DNA from: Spirochaetaceae bacterium
Lineage (GTDB): Bacteria > Spirochaetota > Spirochaetia > Treponematales > Breznakiellaceae
Assembly (NCBI GenBank): GCA_031273985.1
Contig: JAISQV010000206.1
Coordinates: 1-38,664 of the forward strand
Direction of reading: 5' to 3'
DNA length: 38,664 bases
In this document: piece by piece, positions 1 to 6,989 of the stretch
How positions within the stretch are numbered: position 1 is the first letter of the stretch
How the letters are laid out: every line of letters starts with the position of its first letter
Made by a program: the position numbers and the translations under genes
The notes under the pieces: model-generated
Seen by the model: the letters and a program-made list of their open reading frames with translations, nothing else
Databases searched by the model: none
Told to the model about the DNA's origin: nothing

Positions 1-5
1 TTGCT

Positions 6-71
6 GCTGAAGCCGCAAGCGGCTTCAGCTTGGGAGTTTGCTTCACCGCCTATGGCGGTTCCGCAAACTCC
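6..71. repeat. Two adjacent inverted repeats at the left edge
   Basis: Positions 6-29 are a perfect 11-bp inverted repeat (GCTGAAGCCGC, 2-nt loop). Positions 33-71 have 9-bp arms (GGAGTTTGC / GCAAACTCC) enclosing a second hairpin, ACCGCC-tat-GGCGGT at 45-59. There is no open frame worth calling here. These resemble dispersed intergenic hairpins and probably belong to the chromosome left of the element. No T-tract follows, so a terminator call is not supported. Confidence 0.7.
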
Positions 72-99
72 AGCGAGGAATCACGGGGCGTTGCGGGGT

Positions 100-119
100 G
101 CCCCCGCATTGGGGGTAGC
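100..119. repeat. 20-bp direct repeat, left copy (outside the element)
   Basis: The sequence GCCCCCGCATTGGGGGTAGC occurs here and, in the same orientation, at 32725-32744, just beyond the other end of the element. Its core CCCCCGCATTGGGGG is a small hairpin. It may be a duplicated target or attachment sequence, or simply a dispersed intergenic hairpin that happens to occur on both sides. The rest of 120-224 holds no gene I can support. Confidence 0.6.
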
Positions 120-224
120 GCTGACCGGTAAATGTTACTAAAAATACCCGCCTGAATAAATAATGGCCGAAAAGAAAAGATTTGTCAATAATTTTCTACC
201 AAAAAGCAAAAAAAAGTAAAAGAG

Positions 225-248
225 TTTAGTGACCCAAAATACTGACCC
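225..248. other. Candidate left attachment-site repeat (attL-like)
   Basis: This 24-bp stretch matches 32654-32677 at 20 of 24 positions, in the same orientation. Each copy has two conserved blocks, GTGACCCA and ACTGACCC, separated by four bases that differ (AAAT here, GGTT at the right). It lies about 180 bp upstream of the first element gene and its partner lies beyond the last one, which is where recombinase end sites would be expected. The variable centre could be a strand-exchange coupling region. These could instead be accessory protein-binding sites, because each copy holds TGACCC twice. Confidence 0.45.
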
Positions 249-368
249 TGAAATTCACGCAGACGGCCTGCTCTTTTCATATTTTTCGTTGTTATCCACC
301 GTGCCGGGCACGGGGTGAAGCGCATTGCGAAGAAGCGAAGCGTGAAGAAATAATCCGGTAAAAACTTC

Positions 369-397
369 TTGACAAGCACTAGTAACAAGTGCATTAT
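369..397 (+). promoter_or_regulatory. Sigma-70-type promoter with palindromic operator
   Basis: TTGACA at 369-374 is followed after 17 bp by CATTAT at 392-397, a good -35/-10 pair ahead of the 83-aa gene, xis-like gene and integrase. Between the boxes lies GCACTAGTAACAAGTGC (376-392), a 17-bp palindrome with a single mismatched pair. A protein bound there would block RNA polymerase, so the excision/integration operon is probably repressed. The reverse strand of this site shares TGTTACTAGT with the palindrome ahead of the rep-like gene at 6843-6854. Confidence 0.65.
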
Positions 398-413
398 AGG
401 GAAGAGGTAAATA

Positions 414-665
414 ATGGCAACAAGCAGTGCGGAGCGGCAACGGGCGTTTAAGCAGCGGATGTATGACGCAGGATACAAACAGACGATAGTGTGGGCGCTC
501 CGGGAGCCGGAGAAGAAGGGGCCGCGGATGGACAAGGGGGCGTTTCTCCGGAAGCTGGAACGGCTGACCGGGCAGTATACGGCAGAGGAGCAAGGGAGGC
601 TGTACGGCGAACTGATACGGTACATAGAGACGAAGAAGGGGGTAACGAAAGAAAAGAAAGCGTAG
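414..665 (+). CDS. Small hypothetical protein (83 aa), first gene of the integrase operon
   Basis: I do not recognise this protein with confidence. It is 83 aa, highly basic and rich in Arg, Lys and Glu, with no membrane segment or signal peptide. The N-terminus (SSAERQRAFKQRMYDAGYKQ) resembles small phage and plasmid proteins that start with a basic helix, so nucleic-acid binding is plausible but unproven. The ATG is preceded by GAAGAGG at a normal distance and lies about 17 bp after the -10 box at 392-397, so the leader is very short. It is followed on the same strand by the excisionase-like gene, which suggests a three-gene recombination operon. Confidence 0.6.
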   Translation: MATSSAERQRAFKQRMYDAGYKQTIVWALREPEKKGPRMDKGAFLRKLERLTGQYTAEEQGRLYGELIRYIETKKGVTKEKKA

Positions 666-707
666 TTCACGGTATGGGAGGGGAAGAAAACAAACTGGAG
701 GAAAGCC

Positions 708-893
708 ATGACAATCAACTCTCAACCGCTGACGGCGGAAGCATTATCGCAGGTACTGGGAATCAGCGAGTTTACGATCAGGAAGCTGGCCCGTGAAGGG
801 CAGCTGCCGTGTATTTATGTGAAGCGGCAGCCGCGGTTCGAACTGGAAGCGCTTGTAGCGTACTTCAAGCGGCTCGAGGCGGCGGCGGCATGA
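708..893 (+). CDS. Excisionase-like helix-turn-helix protein (61 aa)
   Basis: This 61-aa protein has the layout of the MerR/Xis-type helix-turn-helix family found beside tyrosine recombinases. A helix-turn-helix (LTAEALSQVLGISEFTIRKL, about residues 8-27) is followed by a basic wing (REGQLPCIYVKRQPRFELEAL) and a short helix. Such proteins bend DNA at the element ends and bias the recombinase towards excision. The ATG follows GGAGGAAAGCC, a strong ribosome site. The TGA stop overlaps the integrase ATG (ATGA at 890-893), so the two are translationally coupled. It could also act as a transcriptional regulator of the operon. Family assignment is firm; the excision role is inferred. Confidence 0.8.
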   Translation: MTINSQPLTAEALSQVLGISEFTIRKLAREGQLPCIYVKRQPRFELEALVAYFKRLEAAAA

Positions 894-2254
894 CTAACCT
901 GACGGAGGCGCTCTCGCGGTTGAGAAAGGAGCGGGAACAGTATTTTGAGGTGAAAGCGTATCTGGCGAGCGAGTTTCCGGACACGATGAAGGCGCTGCGG
1001 ATGGTGGACCTGGACTACACGGCGCCGAAACGGCGGAAAGGATTCAACCTGGTGAAACGCGAGAACCGGAAGCTGGGGTACGTTTATTACGTGCGGTATT
1101 CGCACGGCGGGAAGATGCTGCCGAGCAAATGGAACACGGGAACGAATGTACTTGAGGAGGCGGAGCGGTTTGCGGCGGAGCACCGGGAGCGGCTGGTGGC
1201 GGAATATATGGGGTCGCACGACACGAAGGCGTATGATCTTCTGGAGAAGTTCTACGGGGAGGGATCGGAATATCTGGCGTGCGAGGAGAAGCGGAACCGG
1301 CCGCTGTCGCCGCGGCGGCGGAAGAACTACTATTCGGTGATGACGCAGAAGTTCATACCATTTCTGAAGGAGAAGAAGGTAGCCGGGTTCGAGAAGATAA
1401 CGATACAGACGCTGAGTGATTTTCAGGACCGGCTTTTGGCGGGGGGGATCAAGCCGCAGACGGTGAACGACAATTTGAAGGCGGTAAAGAAGGTATTCGT
1501 GTACCTGGCACGGAAGGGGCTTGTCAAGGAGAATCCCTGCGATATGCTGCACGGGATACCGGTACACCATGAGGATCAGGAAGTGCGCGGGTGTTACGAG
1601 CTTGGGCGGCTGCGGGGAGTATTTAACGAGAGGTGGGAAGACCGGCTTTCGTATATGCTGTGCCTCCTGATCTATACGACGGGGATGAGGAACTGCGAGA
1701 TAGGGCGGATACGGAAGAGCGACATAATAGAGACAGAGGGGTGTCATTTCATAGACATAAAGGAGAGCAAGACGGCTAACGGGGTACGGCTGGTACCGCT
1801 GCACGAAAAGGTATACGGGGAACTCACGGAATACGCCTCGGGGAAGGGCCTTGAGGAGTATGTGTTTGGAGAGGCGGGGCAGCGGGACTACCAGGGTGCC
1901 AGCAGGGAACTGGACCGGCGGCTTAAGGCGGAGGAAGCGGAGCGGCAGCACATAACGTTTTACAGCGGGCGTCATTACTGGAAGACCCTTATGAGCAGCG
2001 GGGGATTGGGGGGGGATGCGGAGGAGCTGTTCATGGGGCACAAGGTATCCGGGGACGTGGCGAAGCGGTACAACCACCGGGACAAACAGGGGGAGCGGCA
2101 CATGGTAAAGAAGGCGAAACAAGTATTCGGGATACTGAACAACCGGCTATTCACAGAGAGCGCGACGGAGAGGGTAACGGGGAAACAAGCCCGTGAGGTT
2201 GCGCAGCAATCCACGGGTGCGGGGGTGTCGGGGGAGCAGCCCCTGACGAATTGA
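890..2254 (+). CDS. Tyrosine recombinase / integrase of the element
   Basis: The product (454 aa from the ATG at 890) catalyses site-specific DNA strand exchange. I chose 890 because it overlaps the stop of the xis-like gene; the longer frame reaching back to 809 runs through that gene. A SAM-like core-binding domain spans about residues 130-235. Catalytic residues of the C-terminal domain are visible: Arg267 in TTGMRNCEI, a Lys-containing hairpin KESKTANG near 295, Arg361 in the box YSGRH, His384 in FMGHK and the nucleophile Tyr394 in KRYNH. The first position of the usual HxxR box is Tyr358, a variant seen in some families. It ends one base before the stop of the convergent phosphoribosyltransferase gene. 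A catalytically competent enzyme is likely. Confidence 0.92.
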   Translation: MTNLTEALSRLRKEREQYFEVKAYLASEFPDTMKALRMVDLDYTAPKRRKGFNLVKRENRKLGYVYYVRYSHGGKMLPSKWNTGTNVLEEAERFAAEHRERLVAEYMGSHDTKAYDLLEKFYGEGSEYLACEEKRNRPLSPRRRKNYYSVMTQKFIPFLKEKKVAGFEKITIQTLSDFQDRLLAGGIKPQTVNDNLKAVKKVFVYLARKGLVKENPCDMLHGIPVHHEDQEVRGCYELGRLRGVFNERWEDRLSYMLCLLIYTTGMRNCEIGRIRKSDIIETEGCHFIDIKESKTANGVRLVPLHEKVYGELTEYASGKGLEEYVFGEAGQRDYQGASRELDRRLKAEEAERQHITFYSGRHYWKTLMSSGGLGGDAEELFMGHKVSGDVAKRYNHRDKQGERHMVKKAKQVFGILNNRLFTESATERVTGKQAREVAQQSTGAGVSGEQPLTN

Positions 2255-2255
2255 G

Positions 2256-3074
2256 TTACCGGCGCCTCAGGGGAGGGGTTTGAGGCCGGAGAACAATTTC
2301 TTGGCTATCACGTGGCCTTCCCGTGCGTCTTGCCGCAAATATTTGATCTCTTGCGGCGTTAAGCGACGGGGTTTTGGCGAGGGCGTAAGCTTCGGGCTGG
2401 GTAAGACAGTTGAAGTTTCCTTCATACAAGTCAATCTCCTTCATAAAAGAGGATAACGGTTGTTCACCATGAGTGTCAAGCAATTTAACGCGCATGGCGG
2501 AGGATAGGGCAATCTCGCCTCCGTGGCCGCCGAGGGCCATAGCCGCGGTCTGAACGGCTTTTCCGCCGTTTTTTTCGATGTGCCGGCGCAGTTCGCTGAA
2601 TGAACCTCCGAAGGCGAAGACGTCATCGACCAGTATGTAGTTCCGGCGGTTCTGAACTTCGCCGTCAAATTCCGGGCGGAAGGCGAAACGGTGCCAGGGA
2701 TCGGAACCGGTACGGAATACCTGATTTGCTTGAATGATAGTAGTGTCAACCTGGAGGCCTGTTTTTTTTGAGATATATTCGGCAAGCATTTCGGGGATTC
2801 GGTTTTTACCGCCGGCCTCTACGGCACGGACCGGAACGACAATCGCGTCCGGGAAGGAAGTTTTGAGCGATTTCAACTGTTTGATATTATCCGGGGTATC
2901 CAGGAGGGATTTGACCAAGCGCGCCGCGGCCTGCCGGTCTTCATGGTTTTTGGCGGCGTCGTAATCGGGGTGGTTGAAGAGGAGCTTCCATGGTTTGGCG
3001 CATACGTTTTGGAGGTCTACGAAGCGCATGACCTTCGGGAAATTTTCATCCCAGCCCGGAGCTAGCGCGATCAT
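2256..3074 (-). CDS. Phosphoribosyltransferase-domain protein coupled to topoisomerase III
   Basis: The product (272 aa) has a type I phosphoribosyltransferase core. The PRPP-binding loop reads ILVDDVFAFGGSF at about residues 146-158, matching the family pattern of hydrophobic residues, two acidic residues and a Gly-rich turn. A strand VVPVRAVEAGGKNRIP precedes it, as in ComF- and OPRT-like proteins. The natural substrate cannot be read from the sequence. The start overlaps the topB stop (ATGA at 3071-3074), so both are made from one message. No signal peptide or membrane segment is seen. A nucleotide-salvage role, or a base-linked nucleic-acid modification role during transfer, are both guesses. 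It ends tail to tail with the integrase. Confidence 0.75.
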   Translation of the reverse strand: MIALAPGWDENFPKVMRFVDLQNVCAKPWKLLFNHPDYDAAKNHEDRQAAARLVKSLLDTPDNIKQLKSLKTSFPDAIVVPVRAVEAGGKNRIPEMLAEYISKKTGLQVDTTIIQANQVFRTGSDPWHRFAFRPEFDGEVQNRRNYILVDDVFAFGGSFSELRRHIEKNGGKAVQTAAMALGGHGGEIALSSAMRVKLLDTHGEQPLSSFMKEIDLYEGNFNCLTQPEAYALAKTPSLNAARDQIFAARRTGRPRDSQEIVLRPQTPPLRRR

Positions 3075-5113
3075 ATCTTTTTATCGTCGAAACGCATTTC
3101 AACTTTACCATTGGCCAGCTCGAAGGCGGCGCGGAATTCCTTACCGGCCTTGCTTTTGCACTTTTTAATTTTGGTTTTTTTACCCGCGAGCAGGGCCTGA
3201 ACATCGGTGAGGGAAATAGCCGCCTGGCATATTTCTTTCCAGATGGCGAATTGGCAGCCCTCTTTATAATTGGCGCAATAATAATTGCGCTTGCCGTCAT
3301 AAATGTCCCCGCCGCAGCGTGGGCATTTACCGAGGCTTTTTTTCCCCCAGGTTTCAACGGAGGTGTGTTCGACGGCGCTGCGCACAAAGGTTTTGATGTC
3401 GCGTAAAAACTGGGCGGTATTTTCGTGAAGGGATTGTTCCCACCTGGTAGTTTCGGGGATAGAAATAAAATTGGCGAGGAATTCATTTTTTTTGATATTT
3501 TCGATGAGGAATATGCCGTCGTCGGAGATGAGGATATTCTTGCCTTTTTGGAGGAGGTAACCGCGGCCTGTGAGTTTTTTGAGGATGGAGCCGCGGGTAG
3601 CCGGGGTACCGAGGCCCGCGAGATGTTTTCCATCATCGCCACGGGGATTTTCCATGAGGGCGAGGAGGGATGCGTAGGTGTAGTGTTTTTTGGGCTCGGT
3701 GAATTTCTCCGCCATGGTAATTGACGAAACAGGGTATACGCCCTGTTCCTCAAGGCCGGCGTAATTTTCTTCCTCGTCCTCGTCATCGTCTTTTTCCCGG
3801 CGCTGTTTCCAGCCGGCCTGGAGCACTTCGGCGCCGTTTCCGGCAAAGGGGAACCCTGAAATATCGACGGCGATTTTAATGGCGTTGTAAACAAAATCGG
3901 GCATGAGGATGGTGAAAAACTGATTGAGGACGAGGTTGAAGACATTAGCTTCCTCCGGGGAGGCGCCGTCCGGGAGGGGCGCCAGGGGGATGAGCGCGTG
4001 ATGGTCTTCGAGCTCTGCGGAATTGAAGATGCGTTTATTACCGGCGCTGATGAGGGCGGGGTCTGTCCCTTCCGACATTTCAGGATAAACGCCTTTCAGG
4101 TTTTCATAGATACCGCTGACCAGGCCGGCGTTCTCATCGCCCATGACACGGGAAGGCGTACGGGGATAGGAGAGGCACTTGTGCTTTTCGTAGAGGGCCT
4201 GTGCGATAGTCAGGGTCTGTTCCGGGGTATAAGAAAATTTTTTACTGGCCTCCTTTTGCAAAGCGGTGAGGTTGAATAGCTGCGGCGGACGGAGGGTTTT
4301 TTTCTCTTTTTTGAGTTCCGTGATTCTGCCTGATTTCAAGGAGTCTTTTTTTTCCTTGATTTCCGCAAGCAGCGGGGACTGATCCGGGAACCTGGAGGGG
4401 AATTCCTCGTTGGACTGATTGAGGAGCTTCACGGAAAAGGGGAAGCCCGCGTCGAGGAGGGCGGCGGCTTCGGCATATTTCTCCGGAGTAAATCCTTTGA
4501 CGGCCTGTTCCCGGTCATGGACGGCGGCGAGGACGGCGGTCTGTACGCGACCGAAGTGGAGGAGTTTTCCTGACTTGACGGACAAGAGTCGGGTAAGGTT
4601 CATGCCGGTAAGCCAGTCTGCTTCCTGCCGTGCGTAGCCCTGTTCTTTGTAGGGATCGTAATCAGACAAAGGCCGGGCGTTTTTAATGCCGGCAAGAATG
4701 ACATCGGGGGTAAGGGCAGCGGAAACCCAGAAGCGGCGGGCGGAGTCGTAGCCCCTGAATCCGACATAGCCGAGGATCTCCGCGCCGATAAGTTCCCCTT
4801 CGCGTTCCGCGTCGGTGGCCAGAAGGAGCACGTCATCCTTACGGGCGTCGAAACATTTTTTAACCAGGGCGAGCTGGGATTCGGCGCCCTGGACGGGTTT
4901 AAATTTAACCTGTTCGGGAATGACGGGAAGCGTCTGGAGGGACCATTTTTTGAGAGCGGGGTCGTAGTCTTCGGGGGCGAAATTTTCGAGGAGGTGGCCG
5001 AGGGCGTTGACGATGCAGTATTCGTCATTTTCGAAGAAGCCCGCTTTTTTGGGGACGCCGAGGGCGGCGGCGAAGGCTGAAGAAACAGAAGGTTTTTCGG
5101 TAAGGATGAGCAT
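3071..5113 (-). CDS. topB: DNA topoisomerase III (type IA)
   Basis: The enzyme (680 aa) passes single DNA strands through a transient break and resolves replication or transfer intermediates. The Toprim domain starts at once (LILTEKPSVSSAF, acidic Glu near residue 6) and continues with ATDAEREGELIG near residue 100. The region HFGRVQTAVLAAVHDRE matches the family. The active-site tyrosine is Tyr316 in CLSYPRTPSRVMG. A C-terminal four-Cys zinc finger lies at about 595-620 (CPRCGG and CANYKEGC). It has AAGGAG five bases before the ATG. Element-encoded TopB proteins are common in conjugative plasmids and ICEs. It lies downstream of the rep-like gene and overlaps the phosphoribosyltransferase gene. 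Confidence 0.95.
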   Translation of the reverse strand: MLILTEKPSVSSAFAAALGVPKKAGFFENDEYCIVNALGHLLENFAPEDYDPALKKWSLQTLPVIPEQVKFKPVQGAESQLALVKKCFDARKDDVLLLATDAEREGELIGAEILGYVGFRGYDSARRFWVSAALTPDVILAGIKNARPLSDYDPYKEQGYARQEADWLTGMNLTRLLSVKSGKLLHFGRVQTAVLAAVHDREQAVKGFTPEKYAEAAALLDAGFPFSVKLLNQSNEEFPSRFPDQSPLLAEIKEKKDSLKSGRITELKKEKKTLRPPQLFNLTALQKEASKKFSYTPEQTLTIAQALYEKHKCLSYPRTPSRVMGDENAGLVSGIYENLKGVYPEMSEGTDPALISAGNKRIFNSAELEDHHALIPLAPLPDGASPEEANVFNLVLNQFFTILMPDFVYNAIKIAVDISGFPFAGNGAEVLQAGWKQRREKDDDEDEEENYAGLEEQGVYPVSSITMAEKFTEPKKHYTYASLLALMENPRGDDGKHLAGLGTPATRGSILKKLTGRGYLLQKGKNILISDDGIFLIENIKKNEFLANFISIPETTRWEQSLHENTAQFLRDIKTFVRSAVEHTSVETWGKKSLGKCPRCGGDIYDGKRNYYCANYKEGCQFAIWKEICQAAISLTDVQALLAGKKTKIKKCKSKAGKEFRAAFELANGKVEMRFDDKKI

Positions 5114-5134
5114 GGTAACTCCTTAAGGGTATGC

Positions 5135-5578
5135 TCAGCGCCGGGCGAAGCGCGGGGAAGAATCCGCGAGCATACGGAGGGCCGGGTAATTGAGTTTGCC
5201 CCTCTGACAGAGGAGGAAGCGGAGCCTGATATAGAAACCGTCGCCGAAGGAATAGGCGCCGGAGGAATGAGTGTTGAGGAAGGAGACGGCGCGGCGGAGC
5301 TTATCGACGCGGGAGGCATGGACGGCAAAGAGCAGGGAGACCCGTTTTGAGAGGCCCGGAAGGAAGAGGGAGCGGGCGCCTGAAGTGGTGGAGTTTCTGA
5401 CGGCGCAGGCCTCACGGTGTGCCGGGTAGGTATAGTACAGAAAGATGAGCGCGTTCTCCGGGAAGGCGAGGATGGCGGCGTCCGACTCCGGAAGCAGGGT
5501 TTTACCCGAGAAGAGGCCGTCCGCGTAGAGGGAGTAGAATGAGGCTTCGCCTGGGATAATAATTTCGAGGGGAGTCAC
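5135..5578 (-). CDS. Hypothetical protein (147 aa) between rep-like and topB genes
   Basis: I do not recognise this protein. It is 147 aa, has no signal peptide, and shows alternating hydrophobic strands (LEIIIPGEASFYSLYADG, AILAFPENALIFLYY) that suggest a small mixed alpha/beta fold. The C-terminus is basic (ending RFARR). Its ATG overlaps the stop of the rep-like gene (ATGA at 5575-5578) and its stop lies 21 bp before the topB start, so it is a firm member of the replication operon. The coupling suggests a part in replication or DNA processing, but nothing in the sequence proves it. Confidence 0.7.
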   Translation of the reverse strand: MTPLEIIIPGEASFYSLYADGLFSGKTLLPESDAAILAFPENALIFLYYTYPAHREACAVRNSTTSGARSLFLPGLSKRVSLLFAVHASRVDKLRRAVSFLNTHSSGAYSFGDGFYIRLRFLLCQRGKLNYPALRMLADSSPRFARR

Positions 5579-6792
5579 GGGAGGCCGTATTGTTCCCTGA
5601 GTTTCGCCACGGCTTTAAGTTTTTCCGGGAAGCTGAGGGAGCTGTCGTCGAGGATTCGCCGCGACTCACGGGAGAAGGCCGATTTCCGGTCCTGTGGGAG
5701 GAGCCAGAACTTTTTATGCCTTTCGGCGTCTTCCGCGGAGGCGAAACGGTCGAGGCCGCAGGAAGGGCAGCGGCCGGCGCCGTCGGGGAGGGAATCGCCG
5801 CAAACGGGGCAAAAGGCGGGGTTTTGCGGGGGCGGCGGGGCCCTGATTTCGGCGCTACGGCGGAAGAGCACGGCGGCCTGTTCGGTAAAGAAAAGGGTGT
5901 AGAAGAGGCCTGCGAGGCTGCGTGGATTTTTTTTGAGGCAGAAGGCGCAGAGCCAGGAGAGGAAAGCGTCAGGCAGGCCTGAAGAGGCGAGATAGGCCGA
6001 GGCTTTCGGGTAGAAGGCAGGGTCGAAGAAGAGTTCCTGGCTGACGGCAAGGAGGCGGGCTTTGAGGTCTCCGGCGTTGGGTGCGGTATCTTCCGCTGCT
6101 GCCGGGGGCGCCTGGGAGCAGCCCTCCCCGGAAGCGGGGTGCGGGGAAGCAGCAGAAGCTTTATTAATATTGTAATAATAGCTTTTAATATTCTCCCTGA
6201 AAAAATTTTCACCACCTTGCGAAGAATTTTTCACCACCTCCTGAAGATTTTTTCCATAGGTAGTGAAATTATTTTCACCACGTGGTGAAGAAATTTTCAC
6301 CGCCCCCCCCTCCGGGACGAGCGCTGGTTCCGGCTCTGCGGGGGCGTGAGGTTCCGGCGCCGCGGTTTCCCCCTCCGGCGGGGCGGGCGCCGGCACGGCT
6401 TCGGCGCCGGTTTCCGGACTCCCTGAGGCGGGGCTCTCCGGCAGGCCGGGATCGGGTTCCAGGGGCGGCGGCTCATAGGGGCTTGGCAGTCCGGGCTCCT
6501 TAAGCTTAATGTTACGGCTTTTGATCTCTTTTTTGCCCGGGACGTAGGTGAACGTGACGTCAATGACACCCGCGTTCTTGAGGGTATTGATCCAGTTGAT
6601 AACGCTTCGCTCGGTGGTTTTGTAGAGGTTGGCGAAGTAGGCGTTGCCGGCCCAGCAGTGGCCTTTGAGGTTACAGAGGGCGGAAATTTCGGCGTAGAGC
6701 AGCTTGGCGCTGGGCGGGATGGATTTGTTATAGCGGACGGTGGCCGGGATGACGGCCCAGAATGCCGGGGACGGCGGTTTTTCGTTATGCAA
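5575..6792 (-). CDS. Winged-helix replication-initiator-like protein with embedded iterons
   Basis: The product (405 aa) has an N-terminal winged helix at about residues 20-100 (SAKLLYAEISALCN, then AYFANLYKTTERSVINWINT and a basic wing). This resembles phage and plasmid initiators of the HTH_36, DnaD-like and RepA_N type. A Pro/Ala/Glu-rich linker follows, then residues about 160-197, encoded by a 22-bp periodic repeat. A helical region comes next and a four-Cys zinc ribbon sits at about 327-346 (CPVCGD and CPSCG). Embedded iterons after the winged helix are a feature of RepA_N plasmid initiators, which supports a Rep role here. It has its own upstream region behind a strong terminator and begins a four-gene replication operon. 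It could instead be only a DNA-binding regulator. Confidence 0.7.
   Translation of the reverse strand: MHNEKPPSPAFWAVIPATVRYNKSIPPSAKLLYAEISALCNLKGHCWAGNAYFANLYKTTERSVINWINTLKNAGVIDVTFTYVPGKKEIKSRNIKLKEPGLPSPYEPPPLEPDPGLPESPASGSPETGAEAVPAPAPPEGETAAPEPHAPAEPEPALVPEGGAVKISSPRGENNFTTYGKNLQEVVKNSSQGGENFFRENIKSYYYNINKASAASPHPASGEGCSQAPPAAAEDTAPNAGDLKARLLAVSQELFFDPAFYPKASAYLASSGLPDAFLSWLCAFCLKKNPRSLAGLFYTLFFTEQAAVLFRRSAEIRAPPPPQNPAFCPVCGDSLPDGAGRCPSCGLDRFASAEDAERHKKFWLLPQDRKSAFSRESRRILDDSSLSFPEKLKAVAKLREQYGLP
6157..6203. other. AT-rich patch beside iterons (candidate unwinding element)
   Basis: This stretch (TTTATTAATATTGTAATAAT and following bases) is strikingly AT-rich inside an otherwise GC-rich gene. 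It forces an unusual run of Tyr, Asn, Ile and Lys codons in the rep-like protein. It touches the iteron array directly, the usual layout of a plasmid origin where initiator binding melts the neighbouring AT-rich DNA. No clear DnaA box was seen in it. Confidence 0.55.
6204..6313. repeat. Five iteron-like units with exact 22-bp period
   Basis: TTTTCACCAC begins at 6206, 6228 and 6272, TTTTCACCGC at 6294, and a degenerate TTTTCCATAG at 6250. All lie exactly 22 bp apart. Units 1, 2 and 4 also share GAAGA at their right edge. Twenty-two base pairs is about two helical turns, so an initiator bound to each unit would sit on one face of the DNA. The array lies inside the rep-like gene at codons about 160-197. 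The reading frame shifts relative to each unit (22 is not a multiple of 3), so selection on protein repeats cannot explain it. Confidence 0.85.
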
Positions 6793-6842
6793 GGTACCTC
6801 CGGATTGCGGTAATAGCTGCCGGGGCTCTCTCCGGGGTATGC

Positions 6843-6854
6843 GTTACTAGTAAC
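6843..6854. promoter_or_regulatory. 12-bp perfect palindrome ahead of the rep-like gene
   Basis: GTTACTAGTAAC is a perfect palindrome about 50 bp upstream of the rep-like start codon (6792). On the - strand it reads TGTTACTAGTAAC. The integrase-operon operator at 376-392 contains TGTTACTAGT on its reverse strand, so one regulator may control both. I cannot define the -35 and -10 boxes here with confidence. Confidence 0.5.
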
Positions 6855-6906
6855 ACTCACCCCCGGTAAAAAAAAGCCCCTCTGCCCTTAGGAGAATACG
6901 GGGAAG

Positions 6907-6951
6907 AAAAAAAAGGCCCTTCCCGGAGCCGCGGGGGCTCCGGGAAGGGCC
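6907..6951 (-). terminator. Strong intrinsic terminator after the surface-protein gene
   Basis: On the - strand, a perfect 16-bp stem (GGCCCTTCCCGGAGCC, arms 6915-6930 and 6936-6951, 5-nt loop) is followed immediately by eight T residues (complement of 6907-6914). It lies about 40 bp past the stop of the large lipoprotein gene and separates the transfer and surface operon from the replication operon. Confidence 0.92.
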
Positions 6952-6989
6952 GAAGAAGGGAGAACGGTATGAGATGCAGGGAGCGGGGT

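Noticed and set aside
292..300. DnaA box (TTATCCACC) near the left end
   Set aside because: A single near-match without a cluster or other origin features is not enough to call an origin there.
815..2122. 435-codon open frame on the - strand opposite the integrase
   Set aside because: It is a composition-driven shadow of the integrase: no ribosome site, Arg/Leu/Pro-rich nonsense, no family pattern.
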